64,000 nucleotides of DNA. Source: Streptomyces maremycinicus. GTDB taxonomy: Bacteria > Actinomycetota > Actinomycetes > Streptomycetales > Streptomycetaceae. Of the stretch, positions 8,030 through 17,047 are shown piece by piece. The DNA is taken from the NCBI RefSeq assembly GCF_001184025.1, contig NZ_BBYG01000020.1, forward strand, positions 248,001 through 312,000, written 5' to 3'. Made by a program: the position numbers and the translations under genes. The notes beneath the pieces were generated by a model. It was not told where the DNA came from. It did not search any database and saw nothing but the letters and a program-made list of their open reading frames with translations. The first letter of the stretch is position 1. Each line of letters starts with the position of its first letter.

Positions 8030-9778
8030 GTGGATCGCACCGCCCAGCTCATCGCCCGCCCGGCGGAGTACGCCGTTGCATACGATCCGGCGGCTCCGCC
8101 GGGTACGCCGCAGCTCGGAGCCCCGGCACCGGGGGCCCCGCACCTCGCGGCTCTGCGCCGCAGGGCGGCGGACGTACTGGCGGGCAACTGGACGGGGACG
8201 TCGACGGTTCCCTCCCCCGGTCTGTACCCGCACCAGTGGTCCTGGGACTCGGCCTTCGTCGCCATCGGCCTGCGGCACGTCTCGCCGCGCCGGGCGCAGA
8301 CGGAGCTGGAGACGCTGCTGGACGCCCAGTGGGGCGACGGGCGCGTCCCGCACATCGTGTTCAACCCCTCCGTACCGCTCGACGCGTACTTCCCGAGCCC
8401 GGACTTCTGGCGCTCCTCGACCGCGGGGCGCGCTGCGGGCGCCCCGCGCACCGTACAGACCTCCGGCATCGTGCAGCCACCGGTGCACGCGCTCGCGGCC
8501 TGGCTGGTGCACTGCGCCGACCCGGGACTCTCGCGCGCCCGCGGCTTCCTCACCCGGGTGTACCCGAGGCTCGCCGCCTGGCACCGCTATCTGCTGCACC
8601 GCCGCGACCTGGGCGGGGGCGGGCTGGTGTCCGTCGTCCATCCGTGGGAGCAGGGCATGGACAACGCGCCGAGCTGGGACGCGCCGCTCGCCCGGGTCAC
8701 CCCGGCCCCGGCCCGCTCCTTCCGGCGCGCCGACCTGGACCACGGGGCGCCGGAGGACCGTCCGACGGACCTGGACTACGGCCGGTACGTGCGGCTGGCC
8801 ACGGAGTACCGGGACGGCGGATACCGCGACGGCGCCGTGCGGGACGGCGACGAGACGCCGGAATCCGTGGATATGACATGGCGGGACGGCAGCGGGCAGG
8901 ACGCCGGAGCGCGGGACGCGGGAGTACGGGACGCGGGAGTACGGGACGCGAGAGTACGGGACGCGGGAGTACGGGGAGGCGGAGCGCGGGACGGAAGCGG
9001 GCGGGGCGGAGGAGTACGGGGAGGCGGGGCCGGGTCGGGGGGACAGGGCGTCGGGGGCGTGGAGTTCGCCGTAGAGGATCCCGCCTTCAACGCGCTGCTC
9101 ATCGCCTCCGAGCACGCCCTCGCGCGCATCGCGGTCGAGCTGGGCGCGACCGGCACGGCCCGGCACGCGCGCGCGGAGCGGCTCACGGCGGCGCTCGTCG
9201 AGCGGCTGTGGGACCCGGCGGAGGGCATGTTCTTCTGCCGTGACCTGCGCGGCGGGGACCCGGACCCGGGCCGGCGCCCGCTCACCGGCGCCCTGATCCC
9301 CGAGCGGGGGGTCTCCGGGCTCGTCCCCCTCCTCCTGCCCGGCCTGCCGCGCGAGGTGGCCGCCGCGCTCGTCCGCACGCTGCGCGGCCCGCACTTCGGC
9401 CTGGGCGCCACCACCGGCCTCGTGCCCAGTTACGACCTGCTGGGCGAGGCCTTCGACCCGCACCGCTACTGGCGCGGCCCGGCCTGGTTCAACACGAGCT
9501 GGCTGCTCGAACGGGGCCTCAGGCTGCACGGCGACCAGGCCGACGCGGACGCGCTGCGCCGGGCCGTGCTGGACACCGCGGACACCTCCGACTTCGCGGA
9601 GTACGTCGACCCGTACACCGGCGAGGCCTGCGGCGCGACCGGCTTCAGCTGGACCGCCGCGCTCACGCTCGACCTGCTGCACGACGACACCACGTCAGGC
9701 ACTGGTGTCATGGCCGGCCCGGGAACCCCGGCAGCCGGCACGGCTATCACGGCTCTCAAGGGAGGGGACCGGGGATGA
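8030..9778 (+). CDS. MGH1/GH63-like glycoside hydrolase
   Basis: A 582-residue, probably cytoplasmic alpha/alpha-toroid glycosidase. GTG at 8030 is chosen because GGGGAG precedes it at normal spacing and the conserved region starts soon after; the frame stays open far upstream only because of codon bias. Recognisable blocks are HQWSWDSAFVAIG near residue 68, the Pro-Trp-Glu-Gly-Asp segment near 208, and YWRGPAWFNTSWLL near 480 with a final ATGFSWTAAL. These resemble the mannosylglycerate hydrolase/GH63 group, so the substrate is probably an alpha-linked oligosaccharide. Residues about 285-334 are an Arg-Asp-Gly low-complexity insertion encoded by 15-bp repeats. The stop overlaps the next start (ATGA). 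Confidence 0.85.
   Translation: MDRTAQLIARPAEYAVAYDPAAPPGTPQLGAPAPGAPHLAALRRRAADVLAGNWTGTSTVPSPGLYPHQWSWDSAFVAIGLRHVSPRRAQTELETLLDAQWGDGRVPHIVFNPSVPLDAYFPSPDFWRSSTAGRAAGAPRTVQTSGIVQPPVHALAAWLVHCADPGLSRARGFLTRVYPRLAAWHRYLLHRRDLGGGGLVSVVHPWEQGMDNAPSWDAPLARVTPAPARSFRRADLDHGAPEDRPTDLDYGRYVRLATEYRDGGYRDGAVRDGDETPESVDMTWRDGSGQDAGARDAGVRDAGVRDARVRDAGVRGGGARDGSGRGGGVRGGGAGSGGQGVGGVEFAVEDPAFNALLIASEHALARIAVELGATGTARHARAERLTAALVERLWDPAEGMFFCRDLRGGDPDPGRRPLTGALIPERGVSGLVPLLLPGLPREVAAALVRTLRGPHFGLGATTGLVPSYDLLGEAFDPHRYWRGPAWFNTSWLLERGLRLHGDQADADALRRAVLDTADTSDFAEYVDPYTGEACGATGFSWTAALTLDLLHDDTTSGTGVMAGPGTPAAGTAITALKGGDRG
8881..9030 (+). repeat. Ten imperfect 15-bp tandem repeats inside the hydrolase gene
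   Basis: Units follow roughly GCGGGACGCGGGAGT; the four between 8911 and 8970 differ by only one or two bases. They encode pentapeptides such as RDAGV and RGGGV. The number of units is a multiple of the reading frame, so gain or loss of copies would keep the gene intact. Confidence 0.9.
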
Positions 9779-11724
9779 CGGACCGGCATCATCTGCTCGT
9801 GTACGGCGGGACGTTCGCCGCCGTGGGCGACCGCGGGGACATCAGTGGCGTACGGGGCTCCGGGGTGGCCGACGGATCCCCCGAGGGGTTGTTCGTACGG
9901 GACGCCCGGCACCTCAGCCGCTGGCAGCTGACGGTCGACGGCGCCGTACCGGAGGTGCTCTCGCCGGTCGCGGACGGGGACACCACACGGTGTGTGCTCG
10001 TCCCGCGCGGCGGCCGCAACGAGCCGCCGTCCTGCACGCTGTTCCGTGAACAGGCCGTCGGCGACAGCTCGTTCGTGGAATCGCTGCGGGTCGTCAGCAA
10101 CCGGCCGGTGCCGACGACGGTCCGCCTCGCGGTCACCGCCGACGCCGACTTCACCGACCAGTTCGAACTGCGCTCGGACCACCGGACGTACGCGAAGACC
10201 GGCGTCGTCCGCCGCCGCCAGGTCCTCGACGACGGCGTGGAGTTCACCTACCGGCGCGGCGAGTGGAAGTCCTGTACGACGGTGACGGCCGAGCCCGTGC
10301 CGGACGGCGTCGAGGAGACCGGCACCGGCGCCCGTCGGCTGGTGTGGAAGCTGGAACTGGAACCGCACGGCTCCGCCGAGCTGACCCTGCGGGTGATGGC
10401 CCGGCCGCACGGTGAGAAACGGACCTTGCGGGTGCCCCGCTCCCCGGCCTCCGTCACCGGGCAACTTCTCGCGCGCGAGGGCGAGTTCGTGGAGGGCGTG
10501 GCCTTCCCGACCGGCTGGCCCGAGCTGGCCGCGGCCTGTGCGCGCGGTCTCGCGGACCTGGCCTCGCTCCAGGTCCAGGCGACCGGCCCGGACGGCGAGG
10601 AACTGCGCGTCCCGGCGGCGGGCGCCCCCTGGTTCCTCACCCTGCTGGGCCGTGACGCCCTGCTCACCTCGCTGTTCGCCCTCCCCTACCGGACCCGCCC
10701 GGCCGCCGCCACGCTGCTCGCGCTCGCCGCGGCCCAGGCCACCGAGACCGGCGCGCGGACGGTGTCCCAGCCCGGCAAGATCGTGCACGAGGTGCGGCAC
10801 GGCGAGCTCGCCCACTTCGGGCAGGTCCCGTACGGCCGCTACTACGGCTCGGTGGACGCGACCCCGCTGTTCCTCGTACTGCTCGGCGCGTATGTCGAGC
10901 GGACCCGGGACGTGACGCTGGCCCGCCGGCTGGAGTCGCACGCCCGCGCGGCGGTCGGCTGGATGCTGGACCACGGCGGGCTCACCTCCCGCGGCTACCT
11001 GGTGTACCGGGCCGACCAGGGCGGTCTGGCCAACCAGAACTGGAAGGACTCCCCCGGCGCCATCTGCTCCGCGGACGGCACCCGCGCGACCGGGGCGGTG
11101 ATGGCGGCGGGGGCCCAGGGCTACGCGTACGACGCGCTGCGCCGCACGGCGTGGGTGGCGCGCACGGTGTGGGAGGACGAGAAGTACGCGGCCCTGCTGG
11201 AACAGGCGGCCGCCGACCTGCGGGACCGGTTCCAGCGGGACTTCTGGATGCGCGAGCGTTCCTTCCCGGCGCTCGCCCTGGACGGCGAGGGCCGGCAGGT
11301 CGACGCGCTCGCCTCGGACGCCGGACATCTGCTCTGGTCGGGTCTGCTGGACAAGGAGTACGGGGAGCTCGTCGGCCGGCGGCTGCTCGAACCGGACTTC
11401 TTCTCCGGCTGGGGCGTCCGCACGCTGGCGTCCGGACAGCCGGCGTACCACCCGCTCTCCTATCACCGCGGCTCGGTCTGGCCGCACGACAACGCGCTGA
11501 TCACGCTGGGTCTGGCCCGCTACGGTCTGCACGACGAGGCCCGTACGGTCGCGCACGCGCTGGTCGACGCGGCGACGGCGACCGGGCACCGTCTTCCCGA
11601 GGTGCTCGCGGGCTACGGCCGTGACACGCACGCGGAGCCGGTACCGTACCCGCACGCGTGTGTACGGGAGTCCCGTTCGGCGGCGGCCCCGTTGGCGCTG
11701 CTCACGGCGGTCGGGGGCGCGTAA
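9775..11724 (+). CDS. Glycogen-debranching-type amylo-alpha-1,6-glucosidase
   Basis: A 649-residue enzyme. The N-terminal GDE-N beta-sandwich domain (about residues 1-220) starts with LLVYGGTFAAVGDRGDI and includes GLFVRDARHLSRW. The C-terminal alpha/alpha-toroid catalytic domain contains FLTLLGRDALLTSLFALP, GRYYGSVDATPLFL, NQNWKDSPGAI and YHRGSVWPHDNALI, the hallmark blocks of actinobacterial debranching enzymes. It probably hydrolyses branch glucose residues of glycogen-like glucans or oligosaccharides. Its ATG overlaps the stop of the preceding hydrolase, so the two are translationally coupled and probably act on the same substrate under ROK control. Confidence 0.88.
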   Translation: MTDRHHLLVYGGTFAAVGDRGDISGVRGSGVADGSPEGLFVRDARHLSRWQLTVDGAVPEVLSPVADGDTTRCVLVPRGGRNEPPSCTLFREQAVGDSSFVESLRVVSNRPVPTTVRLAVTADADFTDQFELRSDHRTYAKTGVVRRRQVLDDGVEFTYRRGEWKSCTTVTAEPVPDGVEETGTGARRLVWKLELEPHGSAELTLRVMARPHGEKRTLRVPRSPASVTGQLLAREGEFVEGVAFPTGWPELAAACARGLADLASLQVQATGPDGEELRVPAAGAPWFLTLLGRDALLTSLFALPYRTRPAAATLLALAAAQATETGARTVSQPGKIVHEVRHGELAHFGQVPYGRYYGSVDATPLFLVLLGAYVERTRDVTLARRLESHARAAVGWMLDHGGLTSRGYLVYRADQGGLANQNWKDSPGAICSADGTRATGAVMAAGAQGYAYDALRRTAWVARTVWEDEKYAALLEQAAADLRDRFQRDFWMRERSFPALALDGEGRQVDALASDAGHLLWSGLLDKEYGELVGRRLLEPDFFSGWGVRTLASGQPAYHPLSYHRGSVWPHDNALITLGLARYGLHDEARTVAHALVDAATATGHRLPEVLAGYGRDTHAEPVPYPHACVRESRSAAAPLALLTAVGGA

Positions 11725-11899
11725 CCTCCCCTGGTCCGGCCCCGGTCCGGTCGCTTGGCGTGACGTTTGCGTGGTGTTTGCCGAGCGCTGGCCGAGGGGG
11801 ACTGAACGCGAGCCGACGGCAGGCCGTACGAAACTGTGGCGGATCCGGCCCCATGCCGGATCCCCCGAACCGCCGGGCTTCGTACGGAAGGACCCTCGG

Positions 11900-14185
11900 G
11901 TGCCTGTCACCACTCGCTCATCCCAGCTGCCCACCCCGCAGGACCCCGAGGACGACACCCCGACGCCCGCGGAACCGCCGACCCGGCCGACGTCTCCTTC
12001 GCAGAACTCCCCCACGCCGGAGTCCTCTTCGTCGGAGACCGGCTCGGCGGAAGCCCGGCCGGCGGACGATCCGTCGGCGGAGATCCGCTCGGCGGAAGCC
12101 CCGTCGGCGGACGATGCGTCGGCGGAGACCGTCCCGCCCGAGGGCCGGTCGCAGCATCCGGACGCCGAGGGCAAGCCCGGCGAACCCGTCCAGGCCGACG
12201 ACCCCTCGCCCGCCGACGCCACCGAACTCACCGAGGCGGGCAAACCCGAACCCACCGGCCCCGCCGGACCGGCCGAGCCCACCGAACTCACCGAGGTCGG
12301 CAAACCCGACCCCACCGAACCCACCGAGGCGGGCGAGCCCGAGGCCAGCGAACCCACCGACCCCGCCGGACCGGCCGGGGCCAACGCGCCCACCGACCCC
12401 GCCGGACCGGCCGAGGACGCCGGCCTCACCGATCCCGCCGCCCCAGGTGTGTCCGACGACGCCGGTCGGGCCGACGGCGTCGCGCGTCCCGCTCCCCGGG
12501 GATTCCGGGCGCGGGTCGCCCACTGGCGTGCGTGGCGGGAGCGGTATCCGCGGGTCGCCCGGGTGGTGTGGTGGACCGTGACCGTCGTCTCGCTGGTGCT
12601 CGTCTTCGGGGCGTTGTCGCTGCCGAATCGTCTCTTCGCGGTGCAGCCGAGCCGGTTCGTGCGGCTGCCGGGTGAGGCGATCATCGGCGCGGCCGCGCTG
12701 CTGGCACTGCCGCGCAGGCCCCGGGTGGCGCTGGCGGCGCTGGCCGGCGCGGCTCTCGGCGCGCTGACCGTGCTGAACGTGCTCGACATGCAGTTCGTGG
12801 AGTACCTGGGCCGTGACTTCGACCTGGTCCTGGACTGGACGCTGCTGGACGACGCGCGGTCGTACGTGGCGGACTCGATGGGCGGGACCGTCGCGCTGGC
12901 CGCGTCGATCGGGCTCGTCCTGCTCATCGTGCTGATCCTGGCCGTCATGGCGCTGGCGACGGTCCGGCTGAGCGACATCCTGACGCGCGACACCCGGCGG
13001 GCGACCCGGGGCACGCTGATCGCGGGCACCGTCTGGATCACCTGCTCCGTCCTCGGTGTCCAGTTCGCCGGTCTGCCGGTCGCCTCCGACCAGGTCGTGA
13101 ACACGCTCACCTCCGAGGCCAGGCGGGTGCGGGCGACCCTCCAGGACGAGGCGACGTTCGGGAAGGTGGCCCGCAGCGACACGTTCGGCGCCACCCCGGC
13201 CGCCCAGCTCGTGCCGGATCTGCGCGGCAAGGACGTGATCTTCGCCTTCATCGAGAGCTACGGCCGCAGCGCCGTCGAGGATGCCGGCATCGCGCCGGGC
13301 GTCGACGCGACCCTCGACACCAGCACGGCGGCGCTGGCCAAGGCCGGTTTCAGCGCGAAGAGCGGCTGGCTGACCTCGGCGACGTACGGCGGCAGCAGCT
13401 GGCTCGGCCACTCGACGACTCTGTCCGGCCTGTGGGTCGACACCCAGCAGCGGTACCGGACGGCGATGAACAGCGACCACCTGTCCCTGACGAAGGCGTT
13501 CCAGAAGACCGGCGCCTGGGACACGGTCGGCATCATGCCGGGCGTGCAGAAGGGCTGGCCCGAGCAGAGGTTCTACGGCCTGGACAAGGTCTACAACGCC
13601 TTCCAGATGGGCTACCAGGGGCCGAAGTTCAGCTGGTCGACCATGCCCGACCAGTACGCCCTGGAGGCGTTCCAGCGGCTGGAGCACGGCCGCGCCGACC
13701 GCGACAAGCCGCTGATGTCGGAGATCATCCTGACCTCCAGCCACCAGCCCTGGGCGCCGATCCCGAAGATGGTCAGCTGGGACGAGCTCGGCGACGGCTC
13801 GGTGTTCGAGGGCATCGAGGCGGACGGCGAGAAGGCGTCCGACGTCATCGCGGACTCCGACCGGTCCAAGAAGGAGTACGGCAGGTCGATCCAGTACTCG
13901 GTGACCGCGCTGACCCAGTGGATGGAGCGCTACGGCACCGACGACACCGTCCTGGTGTTCCTCGGCGACCACCAGCCGATAAGCCGGGTCAGCGGCAACC
14001 ACGCCAGCCGGGACGTGCCGGTCTCGATCGTCGCCAAGGACCCGAAGGTCCTCGACAAGATCGCCGCCTGGAACTGGACGGACGGACTGAAGCCGGCCCA
14101 CGACGCCCCGGTGTGGAAGATGAGTTCCTTCCGCGACAAGTTCCTGACGGCGTACGGCTCGACCCCGCACCCGACGACGGGCTGA
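11900..14185 (+). CDS. LTA-synthase/sulfatase-like membrane phosphotransferase
   Basis: A 761-residue membrane protein of the alkaline-phosphatase superfamily. GTG at 11900 is preferred because GGAAGGA lies seven bases upstream. Residues 1 to about 200 are a cytoplasmic tail rich in Pro, Glu, Ala, Asp and Thr with internal repeats. About four or five membrane helices follow between roughly 215 and 410. The extracellular hydrolase domain starts near residue 443 with FAFIESYG, has ATYGGSSWLGHST near 493 (probable nucleophile region) and the metal-binding VFLGDHQP near 687. By family it should transfer or hydrolyse a phosphoryl or sulfuryl group at the cell surface, perhaps in teichoic-acid-like polymer synthesis. 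The actual substrate is not evident. Confidence 0.82.
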   Translation: MPVTTRSSQLPTPQDPEDDTPTPAEPPTRPTSPSQNSPTPESSSSETGSAEARPADDPSAEIRSAEAPSADDASAETVPPEGRSQHPDAEGKPGEPVQADDPSPADATELTEAGKPEPTGPAGPAEPTELTEVGKPDPTEPTEAGEPEASEPTDPAGPAGANAPTDPAGPAEDAGLTDPAAPGVSDDAGRADGVARPAPRGFRARVAHWRAWRERYPRVARVVWWTVTVVSLVLVFGALSLPNRLFAVQPSRFVRLPGEAIIGAAALLALPRRPRVALAALAGAALGALTVLNVLDMQFVEYLGRDFDLVLDWTLLDDARSYVADSMGGTVALAASIGLVLLIVLILAVMALATVRLSDILTRDTRRATRGTLIAGTVWITCSVLGVQFAGLPVASDQVVNTLTSEARRVRATLQDEATFGKVARSDTFGATPAAQLVPDLRGKDVIFAFIESYGRSAVEDAGIAPGVDATLDTSTAALAKAGFSAKSGWLTSATYGGSSWLGHSTTLSGLWVDTQQRYRTAMNSDHLSLTKAFQKTGAWDTVGIMPGVQKGWPEQRFYGLDKVYNAFQMGYQGPKFSWSTMPDQYALEAFQRLEHGRADRDKPLMSEIILTSSHQPWAPIPKMVSWDELGDGSVFEGIEADGEKASDVIADSDRSKKEYGRSIQYSVTALTQWMERYGTDDTVLVFLGDHQPISRVSGNHASRDVPVSIVAKDPKVLDKIAAWNWTDGLKPAHDAPVWKMSSFRDKFLTAYGSTPHPTTG
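12005..12430 (+). repeat. In-frame repeats in the N-terminal tail of the LTA-synthase-like gene
   Basis: Near 12020-12130 a block of about 45 bases is repeated, encoding SAEA-x-x-ADD-x-SAE units. Between 12230 and 12420 there are further repeats of codons for PTDPAGPAG and TELTE-x-GKP-like units. The encoded tail is acidic and proline-rich, and probably disordered. Confidence 0.75.
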
Positions 14186-14222
14186 GACGCCGCCGGGCCG
14201 CGGGCCGGGCGTCCTCCGACAG

Positions 14223-14273
14223 CCCGGCGTCCCGCGGCCGCCCGGCGTCCCGCGGCCGCCCGGCGTCCTCCGG
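14223..14273. repeat. 18-bp tandem repeat between convergent genes
   Basis: Two perfect copies of CCCGGCGTCCCGCGGCCG (14223-14240 and 14241-14258) are followed by a partial third. They lie between the convergent sulfatase-like gene and dusB and could fold as a bidirectional terminator through the CGCGG/CCGCG segments. Confidence 0.7.
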
Positions 14274-14295
14274 TGGCTCGCCGCCCTCGGGGGCG

Positions 14296-15450
14296 TCAGC
14301 CGCCGGAGGTGTCCAGTTCGGCGTCCTCGCTGATGCCCGCGCAGTCGTAGGGGTCCTTCAACCAGCCGTCCGGCAGCACGACCCTGTTGTTGCCGGAGGT
14401 GCGGCCCCGGGGGCCGTCGGCGCCGGTGGGCCAGGGCTGGTCGAGGTCCAGTTCGTCGAGACCGGCCCGGAGTTCGGCGAGGGTCGAGGTGATGGCCAGC
14501 CGCTTGCGCATCTCGGAGCCGACCGCGAAGCCCTTGAGGTACCAGGCGACGTGCTTGCGGAAGTCGATGACGCCGCGCGGCTCGTCGCCGATCCACTCGC
14601 CGAGGAGGGTGGCGTGCCGGACCATCACGTCGGCCACCTCGCGCAGGGACGGGCGGGCGATGGCCTCGGTGCGGCCCTCGAATGCGGCCACGAGGTCGGC
14701 GAACAGCCACGGCCGGCCGAGGCAGCCGCGGCCGACGACCACGCCGTCGCAGCCGGTCTCGCGCACCATGCGCAGCGCGTCCTCGGCCGACCAGATGTCG
14801 CCGTTGCCGAGGACGGGGATCTCCGGGACGTGTTCCTTCAGGCGGGCGATGGCTTCCCAGTCGGCGGTGCCGCCGTAGTGCTGGGCGGCGGTGCGGCCGT
14901 GCAGCGCGATCGCGGTGACGCCCTCCTCGACGGCGATCCGGCCGGCGTCGAGATAGGTGATGTGGTCGTCGTCGATGCCCTTGCGCATCTTCATCGTCAC
15001 CGGGAGGTCGCCGGCCCCGCTCACCGCCTCCCGCAGGATCGCCCGCAGCAGGGGGCGCTTGAAGGGGAGTGCGGAGCCGCCGCCCTTGCGGGTCACCTTG
15101 GGGACCGGGCAGCCGAAGTTCAGGTCGATGTGGTCGGCGAGGCCCTCTTCGGCGATCATGCGGACGGCCTTGCCGACGGTGGCCGGGTCGACGCCGTACA
15201 GCTGGATCGAGCGCGGCTTCTCGGTCGCGTCGAAGTGGATCAGCTGCATGGTCTTCTCGTTGCGCTCGACCAGCGCCCGGGTCGTGATCATCTCGCTCAC
15301 GAACAGGCCCTTGCCGCCGCTGAACTCCCGGCACAGGGTCCGGAAGGGAGCGTTGGTGATCCCGGCCATGGGGGCCAGGACGACCGGCGGGGTGACGGTG
15401 TGCGGGCCGATCCGGAGGGTCGCGTTCTGCGCGGGCGCGGTCGTGGGCAT
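14296..15450 (-). CDS. dusB: tRNA-dihydrouridine synthase B
   Basis: This flavoenzyme reduces specific uridines in the tRNA D-loop using FMN and NAD(P)H. ATG at 15450 gives 384 residues; an upstream ATG at 15468 is possible. The TIM-barrel core has APMAGITNAPFR near residue 28, HIDLNFGCPVPKV with the catalytic cysteine, the lysine-containing MKMRKG, the phosphate-binding NGDI and GVVVGRGCLGRPW. A C-terminal four-helix tRNA-binding part follows. The gene is divergent from an exporter gene and convergent with the sulfatase-like gene. Confidence 0.95.
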   Translation of the reverse strand: MPTTAPAQNATLRIGPHTVTPPVVLAPMAGITNAPFRTLCREFSGGKGLFVSEMITTRALVERNEKTMQLIHFDATEKPRSIQLYGVDPATVGKAVRMIAEEGLADHIDLNFGCPVPKVTRKGGGSALPFKRPLLRAILREAVSGAGDLPVTMKMRKGIDDDHITYLDAGRIAVEEGVTAIALHGRTAAQHYGGTADWEAIARLKEHVPEIPVLGNGDIWSAEDALRMVRETGCDGVVVGRGCLGRPWLFADLVAAFEGRTEAIARPSLREVADVMVRHATLLGEWIGDEPRGVIDFRKHVAWYLKGFAVGSEMRKRLAITSTLAELRAGLDELDLDQPWPTGADGPRGRTSGNNRVVLPDGWLKDPYDCAGISEDAELDTSGG

Positions 15451-15549
15451 CCACCCATTGTCACGCATGGGACGGCGTGCCCCGCCTCCCGCTCCTCTTT
15501 ACTTCATGTAGAGACCATTAGTTAGGCGCACTATCAATATCGGCGTACG
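15451..15549. promoter_or_regulatory. Divergent promoter region dusB / MFS exporter
   Basis: An AT-rich block at 15497-15540 contains TAGT (15520) and ACTA (15531), outer arms of an imperfect inverted repeat, and CAATAT at 15534-15539, which could be a -10 element placing the transcript start at the exporter's ATG. There is no ribosome site before that ATG, so leaderless translation is likely. A MarR- or TetR-type operator is possible but not shown. Confidence 0.4.
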
Positions 15550-17004
15550 ATGGTCCGCATGCCCGAGCTCAGCCCTCGCCGTCGTCTTCTCGTCCTCGCC
15601 ATCTGCTGCATGAGCCTGCTGATCGTGAGCCTCGACGTCACCGTCCTCAACGTCGCCCTGCCCGCGATGCAGAGCGACCTGCACGCCTCCACCGCCGGCC
15701 TCCAGTGGACGATCGACGCGTACACGCTGGTCCTGGCCGTGCTGCTGATGCTCGCGGGATCGACGGCCGACCGGATCGGCCGCAAGAAGGTGTTCATGGC
15801 CGGGCTGGTCGTGTTCACGCTCGGCTCGCTGCTGTGCTCGCTCGCCCCGAACCTGGAGCTGCTGATCGCGGCCCGGATGGTGCAGGCGGTCGGCGGTTCG
15901 ATGCTGAACCCGGTGGCCATGTCGATCATCACCAACACGTTCACCGATCCGCGCGAGCGGGCCCGGGCGATCGGGGTGTGGGGCGCGGTCGTGGGCATCT
16001 CGATGGCCGCCGGCCCGCTGCTGGGCGGACTCCTGGTGGAGTCCGTCGGCTGGCGGTCGATCTTCTGGCTGAACCTGCCGATCGGCCTGGTCGCCCTGCT
16101 GGCCACCCTGCGGTACGTCCCCGAGTCCCGCGCGCCGAAGGCCCGCCGCCCCGACCCGGTCGGCCAGCTGCTGGTCATCGCCCTCTTCGGCCCCCTCACC
16201 TACGCGATCATCGAGGCGCCGGAGGCGGGCGTCTCGACCAGCCTGCCGTTCGCCGCGGTGGCGCTCGCCGCACTGATCGGCCTGCTCCGGTACGAGCCGC
16301 GCCGCGACGAACCCCTCGTCGACCTGCGCTTCTTCCGTTCGGTGCCGTTCAGCGGGGCGACCGTGGTCGCGGTCGGCGCGTTCGCCGCGCTGGGCGGCTT
16401 CCTCTTCCTGTCCACGCTGTACCTCCAGAACGTCCGGGGCCTGGACGCCCTGCACGCCGGGCTGTGGATGCTGCCCATGGCGGTGCCGATGTTCCTGTGC
16501 GCCCCGCTGTCCGGACGGCTGGTCGGCAGCCGGGGGCCGCGGCTGCCGCTGCTGATCTCGGGCGCCGCGATCACGACGAGCGGACTGCTGTTCGCCGTCT
16601 TCGAGGCCGAGACCTCCGACGTCACGCTGTTCCTCGGGTACGTGCTGTTCGGGGTGGGCTTCGGGTTCGTGAACGCGCCGATCACGAACACCGCGGTGTC
16701 GGGCATGCCGCGCGGTCAGGCGGGGGTCGCCGCGGCGGTCGCCTCCACCAGCCGCCAGCTGGGCCAGACGCTGGGCGTCGCGGTGATCGGCGCGGTCCTG
16801 GCGGCGGGCGTGAACACCGCGCGGTACCGCGACACCTTCGTCTCGGCCGCCCTGCCCGGCTGGTGGATCCTCGCCGGCTGCGGTGCCGTCGTCCTCGTCC
16901 TGGGCGCCGTGACCACCGGACCGTGGGCGCGGCGGACGGCGGAGCGGACCGCGCGACGGCTGGAGTCGCCGGAGGTCCGCGAGACGGCGAGCCTCGGCGT
17001 CTGA
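15550..17004 (+). CDS. MFS drug exporter, DHA2 (EmrB/QacA) family
   Basis: A 484-residue proton-coupled efflux protein in the cytoplasmic membrane with the 14-helix DHA2 pattern. Helix 1 ends in the characteristic LDVTVLNVALPAM. GSTADRIGRKKV between helices 2 and 3 is motif A, and the glycine-rich helix 5 motif (GVWGAVVGISMAAGPLLGG) marks it as an exporter. Start is ATG at 15550, or 15559, without a ribosome site. Substrate cannot be predicted. No regulator is encoded directly beside it on the same strand; dusB is divergent. Confidence 0.9.
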   Translation: MVRMPELSPRRRLLVLAICCMSLLIVSLDVTVLNVALPAMQSDLHASTAGLQWTIDAYTLVLAVLLMLAGSTADRIGRKKVFMAGLVVFTLGSLLCSLAPNLELLIAARMVQAVGGSMLNPVAMSIITNTFTDPRERARAIGVWGAVVGISMAAGPLLGGLLVESVGWRSIFWLNLPIGLVALLATLRYVPESRAPKARRPDPVGQLLVIALFGPLTYAIIEAPEAGVSTSLPFAAVALAALIGLLRYEPRRDEPLVDLRFFRSVPFSGATVVAVGAFAALGGFLFLSTLYLQNVRGLDALHAGLWMLPMAVPMFLCAPLSGRLVGSRGPRLPLLISGAAITTSGLLFAVFEAETSDVTLFLGYVLFGVGFGFVNAPITNTAVSGMPRGQAGVAAAVASTSRQLGQTLGVAVIGAVLAAGVNTARYRDTFVSAALPGWWILAGCGAVVLVLGAVTTGPWARRTAERTARRLESPEVRETASLGV

Positions 17005-17047
17005 CCCCGCTCCGGACAGTGACGGCGGTACCGGCGGCTCGGGCGGC

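Noticed and set aside
7961..9682. 573-codon minus-strand frame over the MGH1-like hydrolase
   Set aside because: It is antisense to a recognisable enzyme and has no ribosome site or domain.
9466..13251. 1261-codon minus-strand frame across two enzyme genes
   Set aside because: It spans parts of three unrelated plus-strand genes and its translation is Ser/Arg/Thr-rich noise.
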